Below, piece by piece: positions 46,273 through 57,680 of a stretch of 64,000 bases of DNA (position 1 is its first letter; each line of letters opens with the position of its first letter). Made by a program: the position numbers and the translations under genes. Below the pieces are notes generated by a model, which saw only the letters and a program-made list of their open reading frames with translations, was not told the DNA's origin and did not search any database. This stretch comes from Smallanthus sonchifolius (lineage: Eukaryota; Streptophyta; Magnoliopsida; Asterales; Asteraceae): positions 21,148,001-21,212,000 of the forward strand of contig CM042032.1 of assembly GCA_023525975.1 (NCBI GenBank), given 5' to 3'.

Positions 46273-48400
46273 ATGTCAATTTTGTGTGATGATAATGATA
46301 TTGGAAATATGCCACCGAGACTTTTGTGCATATCAGATTTTCGTAGCTGGAAAGTCTGGTTTGAACAGTTTGTATCAGAAACTAATGAAAATTTTTGGAC
46401 ATCCATATTTGAAGGATATGTGCATCCTACTTATGACTATATGGGATATTATGATGTTCATAAACCAGTGATAGCTCTTACTATAGTAGAAAAGCAACAG
46501 TTTGATCGAGAGATGAAGACGCGTGAAACTTTAACGTTGTCTTTACCAAAAGAAATCATTCATAGTCTCGGAAAGTGTCCAACTTCAAGAGATCTATGGG
46601 AAGCATTGAAGAAAAAGGGTGAAGCAACCTCTCAAGCGTTTGAGGTCTTGATCAAAGAAGTATTGGAGAAGCAGAGTGTTTCTGAAAGTGATTCTTCTAC
46701 CGAATTAAGTGATAGTGAGAGTATTAGATCTGGTGAAAGTACTCAGTCTACCGAGAGTGATGTAGAGACTGAAGTAAGCTTCCAGACAGTTGAAGATGAT
46801 CTGAGTGTATCAGACACTGATGTTGAGCCTGTCATTGTTGATCAAAAGAGTGAAGCTGATGATGACGTTTTCATGGCTCTTGGTGCATCTTCTTCAGAAG
46901 TAAAACCTGAGGTATTTTCTAACTCTGAAACGTTTTGTTCTAACTGTGTTTCAGTTAAGGATAAAATGATGAGGGTTATGGATGACAATGTAAACCTCAT
47001 TTGTGATATGAAATCGATGCACACGGTAAACCAGAAATTAAAAGATAATGAGAATGTGTGCATTGAGAGAATAGAATCACTGAAGAGGGATATAAATTCT
47101 CTAACTTTGAAGATCAAAGAGCAGGCATATCACCTGGATATGTCCTTTGCAGAAATTGAGAAAATAAATAATGATCTTGTTGAGAAAGATAAAGAACTAG
47201 CTGAATCTAAAGCAGAGGTAATCAAATTGCACAGAAAATTAGAAAGCTTTGCAAATTCATCATTCTTATTAGGATATTATCATGATAATACTGAAGAGGG
47301 GAAGGGAACTAATGGTATTGGTTATGTTCCTCCACCATTCAATGGAAACTATTCTGTTACACCTAAGATTATAACCGATGAGGATTTAGATCCTAAGACT
47401 GTGTTGAAGGTGAATCCTGTCACAGGTGAAGATATGGTGTATTCTGATGAGAGTGATGATAAATATTTTGATGAAGCTAAGGTAGAGGGGATACCTAAAG
47501 ATATTAAAGTTGAGGAATCAAAGGTTGATTCTAATTCATCTGAAAATTCTACATTTGGAAGTTCTTCAAACTCAAGGAGAGTTCCATATGTCAGAGATTA
47601 CAAAGACAGGCGTACATGCTTTCATTGTAATGAGATGGGACACATTGTGGTGACCTGTCCTTACAAAAATAAAGGGAAGAAACATGTAGTTCCTGAGAAG
47701 ATGAAGCTTGACTCAAAACCTGTTGAGAAAAAGTTTATTAATTCTCAGAAGCCAAAAGAAGTTCATGTAGGAGAATCTTCTTAAAATGCATCTAATCGTG
47801 TGAAGATTCCTTATATGAGAGATTATCGTGAGACGAGATCTTGCTTTTACTGTGGTCTTGTTGGTCATATTTGGATTGCTTGTCCTCACAAAGACAATGG
47901 TAACCGACATGTTACTCCAGAAAAGGTAAGAACTCCTGGTAAGCCTTATGTTAACCCAAATGTGGTTAAACCTCATGCTATACCAACGGGTAATTCAAAA
48001 TCTAAGGTTAGGCTTTCTAGACCTCAAAGACGGAGGAGAAACAGAAGATTGAGAAAACTTTTAGAACAACAAGAGTTTTCACAATCAAATCAATTTTCAA
48101 ATGAAAGAAAATGTTTAAACACTTCACATTTTAAGCAAAATGAACTTAATGAACAGAAGTATGTTTGGAAATCTAAAGTTTCTATTTCAGACTCGTCGGA
48201 GCAATCTCCTAAAATCGATGAGAGATTCGATTGTGAGTGGAGTGAGGTTTATTATTTTGATACAGACGGACGACCCATGACTACCATAGCTTGGGTCCCA
48301 ATTTCAAATTATTGTTTCTTGTTAGATGTGCAGGATTTACCAAGAGGGACTATTAATACCATTTTGGTTGTTGATAGTGGTGGTTCTAAGCACATGACAG
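46273..48400 (+). CDS. gag: Gag (and protease start) of H, one internal stop
   Basis: Starts at ATG 46273 (MSILCDDNDIGNMPPRLLC). The 503-residue frame holds a copia Gag core (FRSWKVWFEQF, LPKEIIHSLGKC, RDLWEALKKKGEA), an acidic Ser-rich linker, a coiled coil (LKRDINSLTLKIKEQAY) and a CCHC knuckle CFHCNEMGHIVVTC. A TAA at 47782-47784, a serine codon in I, interrupts it. The same frame continues from 47800 with a second knuckle CFYCGLVGHIWIAC, an Arg-rich RPQRRRRNRRLRK stretch and the protease motif VVDSGGSKHMTGN. Protease ends there, and later codons to 48537 are non-homologous filler. Confidence 0.92.
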
Positions 48401-48544
48401 GAAATGACATCTGCATGAGTAACGAGTTGTTGATAACTGAAATATGTATTTGTTTTAACGACTTGATGCTCAAGAGGGAGAATATTTCACACACAATGTT
48501 TTGGAAACAGTTTTACAAAGTCCAAATGATAACCTGAAACTTAG

Positions 48545-49041
48545 TGTAGGTCCCTAATTCGGTGCGTGACGGATCTCTAGACTCGTGGTTAGACACGGTG
48601 ATAAAGTGCGGAATCCATGATCAACGTGCTCGTGTAACTCAATCAACAACAACGGTGTAAATAAACGCTTTGTATTTCCACCACAATATCAGGTTACAAG
48701 ATTACAGAATCTAATCAAGTCTACTCTGATATTGTCTCTCCTGTCTCAGCTCTCAGTTTCACAGACTATGTTCTGTATATATAAGCAACTGTTCTGCACC
48801 AGGCGAACTTAACAAGTTCGCTTCACTGTGCTTAGGCGAACTTATTAAGTTCGCCTCTAATAGGCTAAGCGAACTTAATAAGTTCGCCTCTGATAGACTT
48901 AAGCGAACTTATTAAGTTCGCCTCTGATAGCCCAGGCGAACTTATTAAGTTCGCCTCTGATAGGCTAGGCGAACTCATTAAGTTCGCCTCTAGCAGAACT
49001 TACACAGAATTTTATCAACAGTTACAAAACATGTCCTAACA
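48545..49041 (-). repeat. 3' LTR of I
   Basis: 497 bp, reverse counterpart of H's LTR (TGTAGGTCCCTAATTCGG...ATGTCCTAACA). Six palindromes at 48800-48995, next to a TATATA box at about 48776. Confidence 0.9.
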
Positions 49042-51060
49042 GACTCCCCTATAACTGTTGCTAACAATTCTATCAATTACAAGTCAAAGACTCTAAGACT
49101 AAGACATAATATCTTCAAGCTCGTTGTCACCAGAATATGCTCCAACAGACTCCCCCTTGACAACATCTTCAGAAGATTGTCATCCGTCTTCAAATATCAT
49201 CAACCACACTGTAGTCTTCGTCTTGTTCATCTGCACACTCTCTCTTTATATCTAGAAGAAAACTTGGGAGAAGGACCCCTTGTCAACTTCTGTCTGCAAT
49301 TTTTAGTTTTTGCAAAGGAGAACAACCAAGAATAACCAACAATTAAGATTTCCATGGAAGCTGGAAAAATAAAATATTTTTGATTTTTCAAACATAAGAA
49401 ACATAAAATCTTTTTGGTTTTTCTCTGTACAAACTGAAATGTAAAATACAAAATCACATATTTTTGGTCGAACATAACGAGTAAGAAGATCATATCAGTA
49501 AAAACAATGTATCAATCACACATCTTGGATAAACAACCCTAAACATTCTAAGGGTATCCTATCCAGATTCATCATTTCTTTATATCAGATAAGATCAAAT
49601 CTTTTAAGCTTCAATCAAAACATGTAATGATACGCGAAGAACTTTAAAGAAGATGAGATCAGATCATAACATGCTTATTACATACGAATTTGCAACACAT
49701 AACATGTCAATCTAAGTTGTCAATATTATAAGAATTGAAACCATCAGTATCTTTGTCCCATGTTCTTGTGAATTAAGGTACCATTTATTTTGTAATACAA
49801 CGTGTACCCCACAAATATGCCATCAGAAATTTAAATGTGCACTATCTTCAAGACATATAAGATCATTGCAAGATAATATTCAATCTCCAGGATGAATTAT
49901 ACCGATAAACACAGGATAATATCAAGCAGAGAATCAGAATGATTCAGAATCGAATGATTCAAATGTCTTGGTTTGGATGAAGTATCATGATTCATAGTTA
50001 CAGAAAGATTGATCAAGGAATCGATTGATTCAATGACATAGGGTAGCCTGATCCAACTGTTATCTGGATATATTCAATGGAATCAGGATATTGATCCAAG
50101 GGCTAGTATATGTTCCAACAGATGTTATCAGAAACATATCTTAGTCCAACAACACATTGCATGTTTTTCAGGGCATGGGCAGTGAAGTGAACTGAAAAAT
50201 TGTGTTTAACGACATAACCGATACTAGTCTCATGAAGTACTTTAGATCTTATATTCTTTATCTGATAATGATCTTTTACACACACACCCGACATACCATG
50301 GGTTCAAATCACAGTTGTCACAAAGATCATTATGTTGTCACACTACTAATGGACCAAAGATACTCATAGCCTATTGACAATTCAGACTACATACTAGTAT
50401 CCAAATTAAAATATAAGCATCAAGCATCAATTTTTGTTAAGCATAAGCAGTTATGAAGCTATCATTTCTCATACCGTGCAGTCTAAGAAGTTCTGATCAA
50501 AACATTTATCACAGATATATTAGATAAGCATCATAAAGTCCAACTAAGGTCATGTGTGACTGGACATCTACTGATGTACTATCATCTCTTCTTTAACTTC
50601 AAGTAATGTCGATTTTATATTTTTCAATTTGTTTTGACTTTTTATAAATTAAGAACTTTTTGACTGAAAAGTAAATGCAGAAATGTAATAAAGCAATAAA
50701 AGAAAGTAAAACAAACGAAAATAAAATCTTCCATGAAAACATTTTATGAAAAACATTTTACTTGGTTACTCAGGATTAAGCAAGTCAATCAATTAAAAAC
50801 TAAAACCGATGTAATGTAATTGAATGTCATTGCCTCTGTCACCAACACAGTTCTGTACTCCCCCTGTCCTGTAGACTCCCCCTCAACTAGTCAAATGGTT
50901 GCATCAACGACTTTATGCTCACCATCGTCATCCTAAGTTTCAGGTTATCTTTTGGACTTTGTAAAACTGTTTCCAAAACATTGTGTGTGACATATTCTCC
51001 CCCTTGAGCATCAAGTCGTTGAATCATATATATTCTTAGTTATCAACAACTCTTTACTCA
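49042..51060 (-). other. Non-coding 3' part of I
   Basis: About 2 kb with no coding frame and no trace of integrase or reverse transcriptase. Repeated CTCCCCCT-type tracts (near 49042, 49153, 50860-50882) resemble polypurine tracts. The segment near 50935-51020 (CCTAAGTTTCAGGTTATCTT) matches the last bases of H. Short frames at 49227-49493 and 50103-50294 show no family. Confidence 0.7.
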
Positions 51061-51661
51061 TTCAGATGTCATTCCCTGTCATGTGCTAAGAAGAACCACT
51101 ATCAACAACCAAAATGGTATTAATAGTCCCTCTTGGTAAATCCTGCACAACTAACAAGAAACATTAATTTGAAATTGGGACCCAAGCCATGGTAGTCATG
51201 GGTCGTCCATCAGTATCAAAATAATAAACCTCACTCCACTCACAATCGAATCTCTCATCAATTTTAGGAGATTGTTCCGACGAGTCAGAAACAGAAACTT
51301 TAGATTTCCAAACATACTTCTTTTCATTAAGTTCTTTTTGCTTAAAATGTGAAGTGTTTGAACATTTTCTTTCATTTAAAAATTGATTTGATTGTGAAAA
51401 CTCTTGTTGTTCTAAAACTTTTCTCAATCTTCTGTTTCTCCTCCGTCTTTGAGGTCTAGAAAGCCTAACCTCATATTTTGAATTACCCTTTGGTGTATCA
51501 TGAGGTTTAACAACATTTGGGTTAACATAAGGCTTATCAGGAGTACTTACCTTTTCTGGAGGAACATGTCGGTTACCTTTGGCATTGTGAGGACAAGCAA
51601 TCCTAATATGACCAACAAGACCACAGAAAAAGCAAGATCTCGTCTCACGATAATCTCTCAT
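51060..51661 (-). pseudogene. gag: Second zinc knuckle and protease start of I (broken)
   Basis: Frame 51164-51661 begins MRDYRETRSCFFCGLVGHIR and matches H's second knuckle and Arg-rich region. After VPISN a stop interrupts, then the protease motif near 51085-51110 reads VVDSGSS-stop-HMTG. Confidence 0.85.
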
Positions 51662-51670
51662 ATAAGGAAT

Positions 51671-53203
51671 CTACACACGATTAGATGCATTTGAAGAAGA
51701 TTCTCCTACATGAACTTCTTTTGGCTTTTGAGAATTAATAAACTTTTTCTCAACAAGTATTGAGTCAAACTTCATCTTCTCAGGAACTACATGCTTCTTT
51801 CCTTTATTTTTGTAAGGACAGGTCACCACAATGTGTCCCATCTCATTACAACGAAAACATGTACGCCTGTCTTTATAATCTCTGACAAATGGAACTCTCC
51901 TTGAGTTTGAAGAACTTCTAAATGTAGAATTTTCAGATGAATTAGAATCAACCTTTGAATCTTCTCTCTTAAACTCTTTCGGTATCCCTTCTACCTTAGC
52001 TTCATCAAAATATTCATCATCACTTTCATCAGAATACACCATATCTTCACCTGTGACTGGATTCACCTTCAACACAGTCTTAGGATCTAAATCCTCATCA
52101 TTTATAATCTCAGGTGTAACAGAATAATTTCCGTTGAATGGTGGAGGAACATATCCAATACCAGTAGTTCCGTTCCCCTCTTTAGTATTTTCATGATAAT
52201 ATCCTAATAAGAATGATGAATTTCCAAAGCTTTCTAACTTTCTATGCAATCTGATCACCTCATCTTTAGATTCAGCTAGTTCTTTATCTTTCTCAACAAG
52301 ATTAGTATTTCTTTTCTCAATTTCTACAAAGGACATATCCAGATGATATGCCTGCTCTTTGATCTTCAAAGTCAGAGAATTGATATCCCTTTTCAATGAT
52401 TCTATTCTCTCAATACACACATTTTCTTTATCTTTTAATTTCTGATTTACCGTGTGCATCGATTTCATATCACAAATGAGGTTGACGTTGTCATCCATAA
52501 CCCTCATCATTTTATCCTTAACTGAAACACAGTTAGAACAAAACGTCTCAGAGTTAGAAAATACCTCAGGTTTTACTTCTGAACCAGATGCACCAGGAGC
52601 CATGAATAAGTCATCATCAGCTTCACTCTTTTGATCAACAATGACAGGCTGTGCATCAGTTTCTAATTCACTCAGATTATCTTCAACTGTCTGAAAACTT
52701 TCTTCACTCATCACATCAGTCTCAGTAGATTGAGTACTTTCACCAGAACGAATACTCTCACTATCAGTTAAATCTGCAGAAAAATCACTTTGAGAATAAC
52801 CCGGCTTCTCCAATACTTCTTTGATCAAGACCTCAAACGCTTGAGTAGTAGCTTCACCCTTTTTCTTCAAAGTTTCCCATAGTTCTCTTGAAGTTGGACA
52901 CTTCCCGAGACTATGAAAGATTTCTTTTGGTAAAGACATCGTTAAAGTTTCACGCGTCTTCATCTCTCGATCAAAATTCTGCTTTTCTACTTTAGTAAGA
53001 GCTGTCACTGGTTTAGGAACATCATAATATCCCATATAGTCATAAGTAGGATGCACATATCCTTCAAATATGGATGTCCAAAAGTTTTCATCAGTTGCTG
53101 ATACGAACTGTTCGAACCGGACTTTCCAGCTACGAAAATCTGATATGCACAAAAGTCTCGGTGGCATAGTTCCAATATCATTATCATCACACGAAATTGA
53201 CAT
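51671..53203 (-). CDS. gag: Gag of I, first knuckle form
   Basis: 510 residues starting MSISCDDNDIGTMPPRLLC, very similar to H: core FRSWKVRFEQF, coiled coil, knuckle CFRCNEMGHIVVTC. The frame passes the point where H has its stop (ESSSNAS) and ends at a different mutation, Lys to TAG near 51671, before the second knuckle. Gag would package element RNA. The two copies therefore imply an intact ancestor with one long Gag. Confidence 0.93.
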   Translation of the reverse strand: MSISCDDNDIGTMPPRLLCISDFRSWKVRFEQFVSATDENFWTSIFEGYVHPTYDYMGYYDVPKPVTALTKVEKQNFDREMKTRETLTMSLPKEIFHSLGKCPTSRELWETLKKKGEATTQAFEVLIKEVLEKPGYSQSDFSADLTDSESIRSGESTQSTETDVMSEESFQTVEDNLSELETDAQPVIVDQKSEADDDLFMAPGASGSEVKPEVFSNSETFCSNCVSVKDKMMRVMDDNVNLICDMKSMHTVNQKLKDKENVCIERIESLKRDINSLTLKIKEQAYHLDMSFVEIEKRNTNLVEKDKELAESKDEVIRLHRKLESFGNSSFLLGYYHENTKEGNGTTGIGYVPPPFNGNYSVTPEIINDEDLDPKTVLKVNPVTGEDMVYSDESDDEYFDEAKVEGIPKEFKREDSKVDSNSSENSTFRSSSNSRRVPFVRDYKDRRTCFRCNEMGHIVVTCPYKNKGKKHVVPEKMKFDSILVEKKFINSQKPKEVHVGESSSNASNRV

Positions 53204-53359
53204 TTTGAAATTTTTGCGAAAATATCCGGAAAAAATTTTCCCACCAAAATACTCTTTTTAAAAAATTTTGAAAATTCAAAATTTCAAAAATGATTCGAAA
53301 CGACCATATAAGCTTTCCGTAAAAAATTTGGACAAGGTGAATTTTCCCGCCAAAATACT

Positions 53360-53455
53360 TATTAAGTTCGCCTAATATTCACCATGCGAACTTATTAAGT
53401 TCGCCTCCCTAAGTTCGCCTGCACAACAGATTCAGCAAGTTCGCTTGCTTCAGCA
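53360..53455. repeat. Palindrome units in the leader of I
   Basis: GCGAACTTATTAAGTTCGC plus several half units between the primer site and gag. Confidence 0.83.
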
Positions 53456-53753
53456 GATTCAAACTCAGGAACAGATTCGAATCAGTTTCGCGAACCAAGA
53501 TCAACCTGAAATCGTCATAATTCACTGATTTGAAGGAATTAATCAAAATTGGACCGTAGGATTGTGTAATTTCTCTATTAGAAGCTTTCTATCGGATCAA
53601 TTTCATCAAAACAATCCAAAATCAATCCAAATTTGTCAAAAAATCTCCATTTTTATCAAGAACACAAAAAGATGAAAAAGCTTCAAAATCTCAGATTTTT
53701 GATGTTGATTGGACACGAAAACGCCACGAATCTTTTGCTAATCAAGAGCAATA

Positions 53754-53765
53754 GCTCTGATACCA
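53754..53765 (-). other. Primer binding site of I
   Basis: GCTCTGATACCA, sense TGGTATCAGAGC, directly beside the D-type LTR at 53768. Confidence 0.92.
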
Positions 53766-53767
53766 CT

Positions 53768-54256
53768 TGTAGGTCCAGGTAACTCAACTACTGATCGAAC
53801 TCGTGATATGACGTTTCTATAATACGAAGTGCGGAAACCTTCGTATTAACGTTTGTATACTAATTGACAATTCAAACAACACGCGTAAATAAACTTCTCG
53901 ATTATATTCCAAATAACAATGGTTACAGACTCAATCAGACAATTGTTTCTCTCTCAGATCGATCTCCGTTCACTCCTGTCTAATGACTCTGTAACATATA
54001 TATATAGAACCAAAACTGCTGTAAGCGAACTTAGTTAAGTTCGCCTGAAACAGACTAAGCGAACTTAACAAGTTCGCTTCAGTTATGCCTAAGCGAACTT
54101 ATTAAGTTCGCCTCTGTTAGAGCAGGCGAACTTAACAAGTTCGCCTCTAGGATTACTAGTAAAAACACTTGGTAACTTTACAATTTCATAACAAAACATA
54201 AAGACACAAAATCTAACTATTACAAGCTTTTGTCATTACAATTCTATGTCCTAACA
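53768..54256 (-). repeat. D-type LTR between I and D
   Basis: TGTAGGTCCAGGTAAC...ATGTCCTAACA, 489 bp. Four palindromes (54026-54150) beside a TATATATAG box. It is the 3' LTR of D by its polypurine neighbour, and it occupies the 5' LTR place of I by its primer-site neighbour. Confidence 0.88.
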
Positions 54257-54268
54257 GACTCCCCCTTG
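54257..54268 (-). other. Polypurine tract of D
   Basis: GACTCCCCCTTG on the plus strand, abutting the LTR. Confidence 0.82.
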
Positions 54269-54297
54269 ACAATAGCTTGATCTTTTGTCTTCAGTCT

Positions 54298-57200
54298 TTA
54301 TCTTGAACTCTTCCAGTTGTCTGGTAGTCTGCTGCCAGCATGCACACCGTATCTTCTGCATATCTCCAAAACTCTTTTATACTGTAGACCTTGTTCTATC
54401 CATTCATCAGTATACATTATCTCATTCTTTCGCAGCGTCCTCTGATCTTTCTTTGAAAAATTAATAAGATTCATTGCGTCATAGAAACACACAATAACCT
54501 TATTATCTTTATCTTCAACCCTTGCTTCACCAGTATTAACATCAACATACCACCATTTCATATTCCCAAGAAAGTCTTGAGGAATCTTCTTTAATGGTAT
54601 CTTGTGAACAGCACGCACTGGTCTATACTTGTATCTCCAGGTTACTTTCCCAGTCTTAGGATCTGTAATCTTCACTCTCTTTCCCTTCTGTGGCTTCAGC
54701 CTTTCATACTTACCCGAACTACCTTCTTTCTTTATCAGGTTTGCTATCACATCAGCCAAACCATTCTTCGATCTATTTATGAGTGGCTTTGAAGCTAGAC
54801 CATTTATTTCACACCTCGGCAAGGTATTGAAATATTTGATCCTTGGCTTTAAGTATTGAACGCCATCAGATCGTTTGATTACAAACAATTTTGATTCACC
54901 ATCATAAAACCAACTAATGATCCTTCCTATACACTGCTCTTTATTCACATATTTTTCTTTCTGAGCAGGTTGTATTGGAGACTTGGGTTGTACCTTCATC
55001 CAACTATTTACTACTTCTCTCCACTGTTCTCGTGTCATACCTGTATCTTTGAACATCACAGGTTCTTCATTAATCTTCGGAGACTCAGTGTGAGTAGTTT
55101 CAGTTTCAGCACCCTTATTGAATTGAAGATTCTCATCATCAGTATCCATCTTTGACTCAGCTGTATCATCAGGCAATGTGACGTCTTCAATAGAGTCCAT
55201 AGAGTCAGTTATTCCGTCATAGGAAAACTCAGGAACAACATCCTCTTGGATGAAGTTATACGGCACCTTAAGACCGTCACAGCCTTCATATGTAACACTG
55301 TCTTTATCTTTCTCTATTTCTATCTCCACTATTTCTCCTTCTTCTATCTCAGTGTCTGACATATCATCTTCCATATCATTGAATAAATCATCAATGTCAT
55401 CAAGACATTCAATCTTTTCAGCTTCCTCTTCTTCTGAATCTTGAAAGAATTCTAATAACAGAATTTCTTCTTCATTATTACCCGAAGTATCTTTATCTTT
55501 GTTTCCTTCAAGAGATTGTGATGTCGACTCCCCCTGAACTCTAGATATAGGATTAACGTCAGTGTATTGACGATCACCCTCAATGTTTCCAGCAGGATCA
55601 TTGTCTTCATCATCACGTCTTTGAATTGACTCAGTGTGACAAGTATCAGGTATCCTCAACTCCCCCTGAGCGTCAAGACGCTGAACAAGTTTGGACACTA
55701 AAGCTTGCATATCAGCAATCTGTTGAGCTTGAGTCTGAATCACCAGCTGTCGTTGAGAATCAATTGACACAAGAGAGTTAACTTGTGTTTGTAAAGTAAG
55801 CACTTGAGATTCAAGGAAAGTAATCCTGTCAGAATCAGAAGGCTTTGATGGACCAGCTGTTGATTGTGGAATAGAAGGACTTGAAGTAGTAGGAATCTCT
55901 GTAGGAATAGGAGATGGATCTTTAGAACTTGGAGGACTAACAATCAGAGAAGCAACAAAATTTGCATCCTCAACTCCTTGAGAAGATTGTGCAGCCGCAA
56001 TTGAAGCAGACATTAAATTTTGTCGTGAAGGATCAGGATTAAAGTCACTATCAGTGTCAGAACTTTCATCTACCAACGATCTTTTTCCAAGAACTGAACC
56101 GGAAGGAGGATCCCGAACAGACTTGCGTCGTGGTCGTCTGGCTTGAGATTTAATGCGTTTTCCAGCATTAGCCAGTGGAATAGCAGCCAACCGTTCATAA
56201 TGACCTAGAGAAAAATCTCTAGATTCATCAGAATCAGTGCTGTCATCATCAGATGATGAAGTATCACTTGAACTGGAACTAGACTCAGCGCCTGTCACCA
56301 CATTCCCTTCTTGTTCATGAATGGGCGAGTTCACAGCTTCATCAACAAAATCATCCATGTTTATACCCATATCTTGATTAGGATCATGAACGACCTCTTC
56401 TAGAACTGGTTCCTGAATAGGAATATTAACTGCAACCTGTGGAATAGGAACTTGTTCAGGAATTGGAATTTGAGGTTGTACAGGAACTTGTATTGTGGTT
56501 GTTGAACTTGAATTTGTGGAACTGGTATTTGTTGTTGTTGGGCAGGTTGTTGTGGTTGTTGCAGTTGTTGTTGTACTGGAACGTTAGCTCCTTGAACTTG
56601 AGCAAGTTCATTTGGATGAAACCAATTATCATTTGGTGGTGCAACATAATCAGGATTGATTAAGTGCCCAAACAGTAGAGTATTAATCGGAATCAACGCC
56701 GCATTTTGCTGTTTAACCTTTGTACAATCTGTAAAAATACGTTTTGACATCGGAGTCAAAGTCAATCGTATGGCATGTTGTGGAAGATCCGGAATAAGAT
56801 GATTGAGTATCAGTTGAATAAATCGTGGATACATCAAGAAACCTTGACCTTCAGCTGGATTGATCTGCATTATCATCTCTCGGTAAAAATAAAGCGGAAA
56901 ATTAAATCTTTTATTCAAAGTTAAGGCCACCATCGCTGTTTGAAGTGCCATCTTCAAGCCATCGGTACCAGCTTTTCGCGGAGAAATGCATTGTATAATC
57001 ACATGCATAAAGTACCTCCATTCTCCCACTAATCCACCTTTCCTAGCTTGTGTATCATTTTGTCTTCCACGATATCCCATCCGTTGAAAACACCCCATAA
57101 TAAGAGTATTGGGATAAGATATTGGATCTTCAGCATTACCTCCCAAAACTAGAGCAGCACGAATTGTCTCTTCTAAAATAGCAATCTCTGTATTATTGAC

Positions 57201-57419
57201 TGTTGCACGAAGAACATGTGGTTCCACATCGATATCTTGATGTACAATATCCCAGAATTGTTGGATGTACACCAAACTAATATAAGGATCCGCAGATAAT
57301 GCAACATGTAGTCTTGATCTATTCAGAAAATTTATAATGCCTTGATAGTGAACTGCTTCAGGCAAATTTGGATCTATTAACGCCACTTGATTATGCTTGT
57401 ATTCGACACGACGAGCCAT
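54298..57419 (-). CDS. aORF of D, about 1,040 residues with one frameshift
   Basis: Starts at ATG 57417-57419 (MARRVEYKHNQVAL); an upstream in-frame start is listed at 57446. Frame 56400-57446 gives a globular N-domain (FLNRSRLHVALSADPYISL, YIQQFWDIV, GEWRYFMHVIIQCISP, LMYPRFIQLILN) and a Gln/Pro tract. A one-base shift near 56490-56500 leads into frame 54298-56370: an acidic Ser-rich region, a heptad-like stretch (ITFLESQVLTLQTQVNSLV), IEEGEIVEIEIEK, and a basic C-domain (IISWFYDGESKLFVIKR, TLPRCEINGLASKP, MKWWYVDVNTGEARVED). It is the best-preserved copy. No signal peptide, membrane span or enzyme motif. It could be a nucleic-acid-binding or structural protein; the function is unknown. Confidence 0.88.
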
Positions 57420-57587
57420 ATGTGAAAATATTGGACAACTTAACAAACATTAGAACACGTACACATATAGAATACACAATTAATAAAACACACAAACAAA
57501 ACAACAACAAAAATGAAAAAAAAATTTCAAACAAAAAAAAATTTTAAAAAAAATTTCAAACACAACTCTTTTTCACTTCTGACCCCT

Positions 57588-57675
57588 AGGCGAACTTAAT
57601 AAGTTCGCTTAGTAGTGCAAGAGGCGAACTTATTAAGTTTGCCTGACAAGTTCGCTTGGAACAAGTTCGCTTGGA
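57588..57675. repeat. Palindrome units in the leader of D
   Basis: GCGAACTTAATAAGTTCGC, GCGAACTTATTAAGTTTGC and two half units (AAGTTCGCTTGGAAC twice). Confidence 0.85.
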
Positions 57676-57680
57676 ACCTG

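Larger units (their letters stand above)
45180..48544 (+). mobile_element. Element H: gag-only copia derivative
   Basis: 5' LTR 45180-45623, primer site, leader, a long gag and the first protease residues, then non-coding sequence up to the start of I's LTR. No integrase or polymerase. I has the same structure, including the same break in protease, so the deletion is ancestral to both. It is inserted in F (five bases before it: GTTGC). Its 3' end is not in place. Confidence 0.88.
48545..53767 (-). mobile_element. Element I: gag-only copia derivative, inverted relative to H
   Basis: 3' LTR 48545-49041, about 2.1 kb of non-coding sequence, protease remnant, gag, leader, primer site. The LTR beyond the primer site (53768-54256) is of D type, not I type. 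The internal part matches H in reverse. I cannot find a target duplication (CTTAG precedes it). Confidence 0.85.
53768..57680 (-). mobile_element. Element D: aORF-only copia derivative (sister of A), 5' end unclear
   Basis: 3' LTR, polypurine tract, one large aORF and a leader with palindromes (57588-57675). I cannot find a primer site or 5' LTR, and sequence after about 57680 loses similarity to A's leader. No gag or pol. Confidence 0.85.

Noticed and set aside
48800..48995. CRISPR-like array of short repeats
   Set aside because: The units are palindromes with short variable linkers inside a plant LTR. No cas genes, and linker lengths are irregular.
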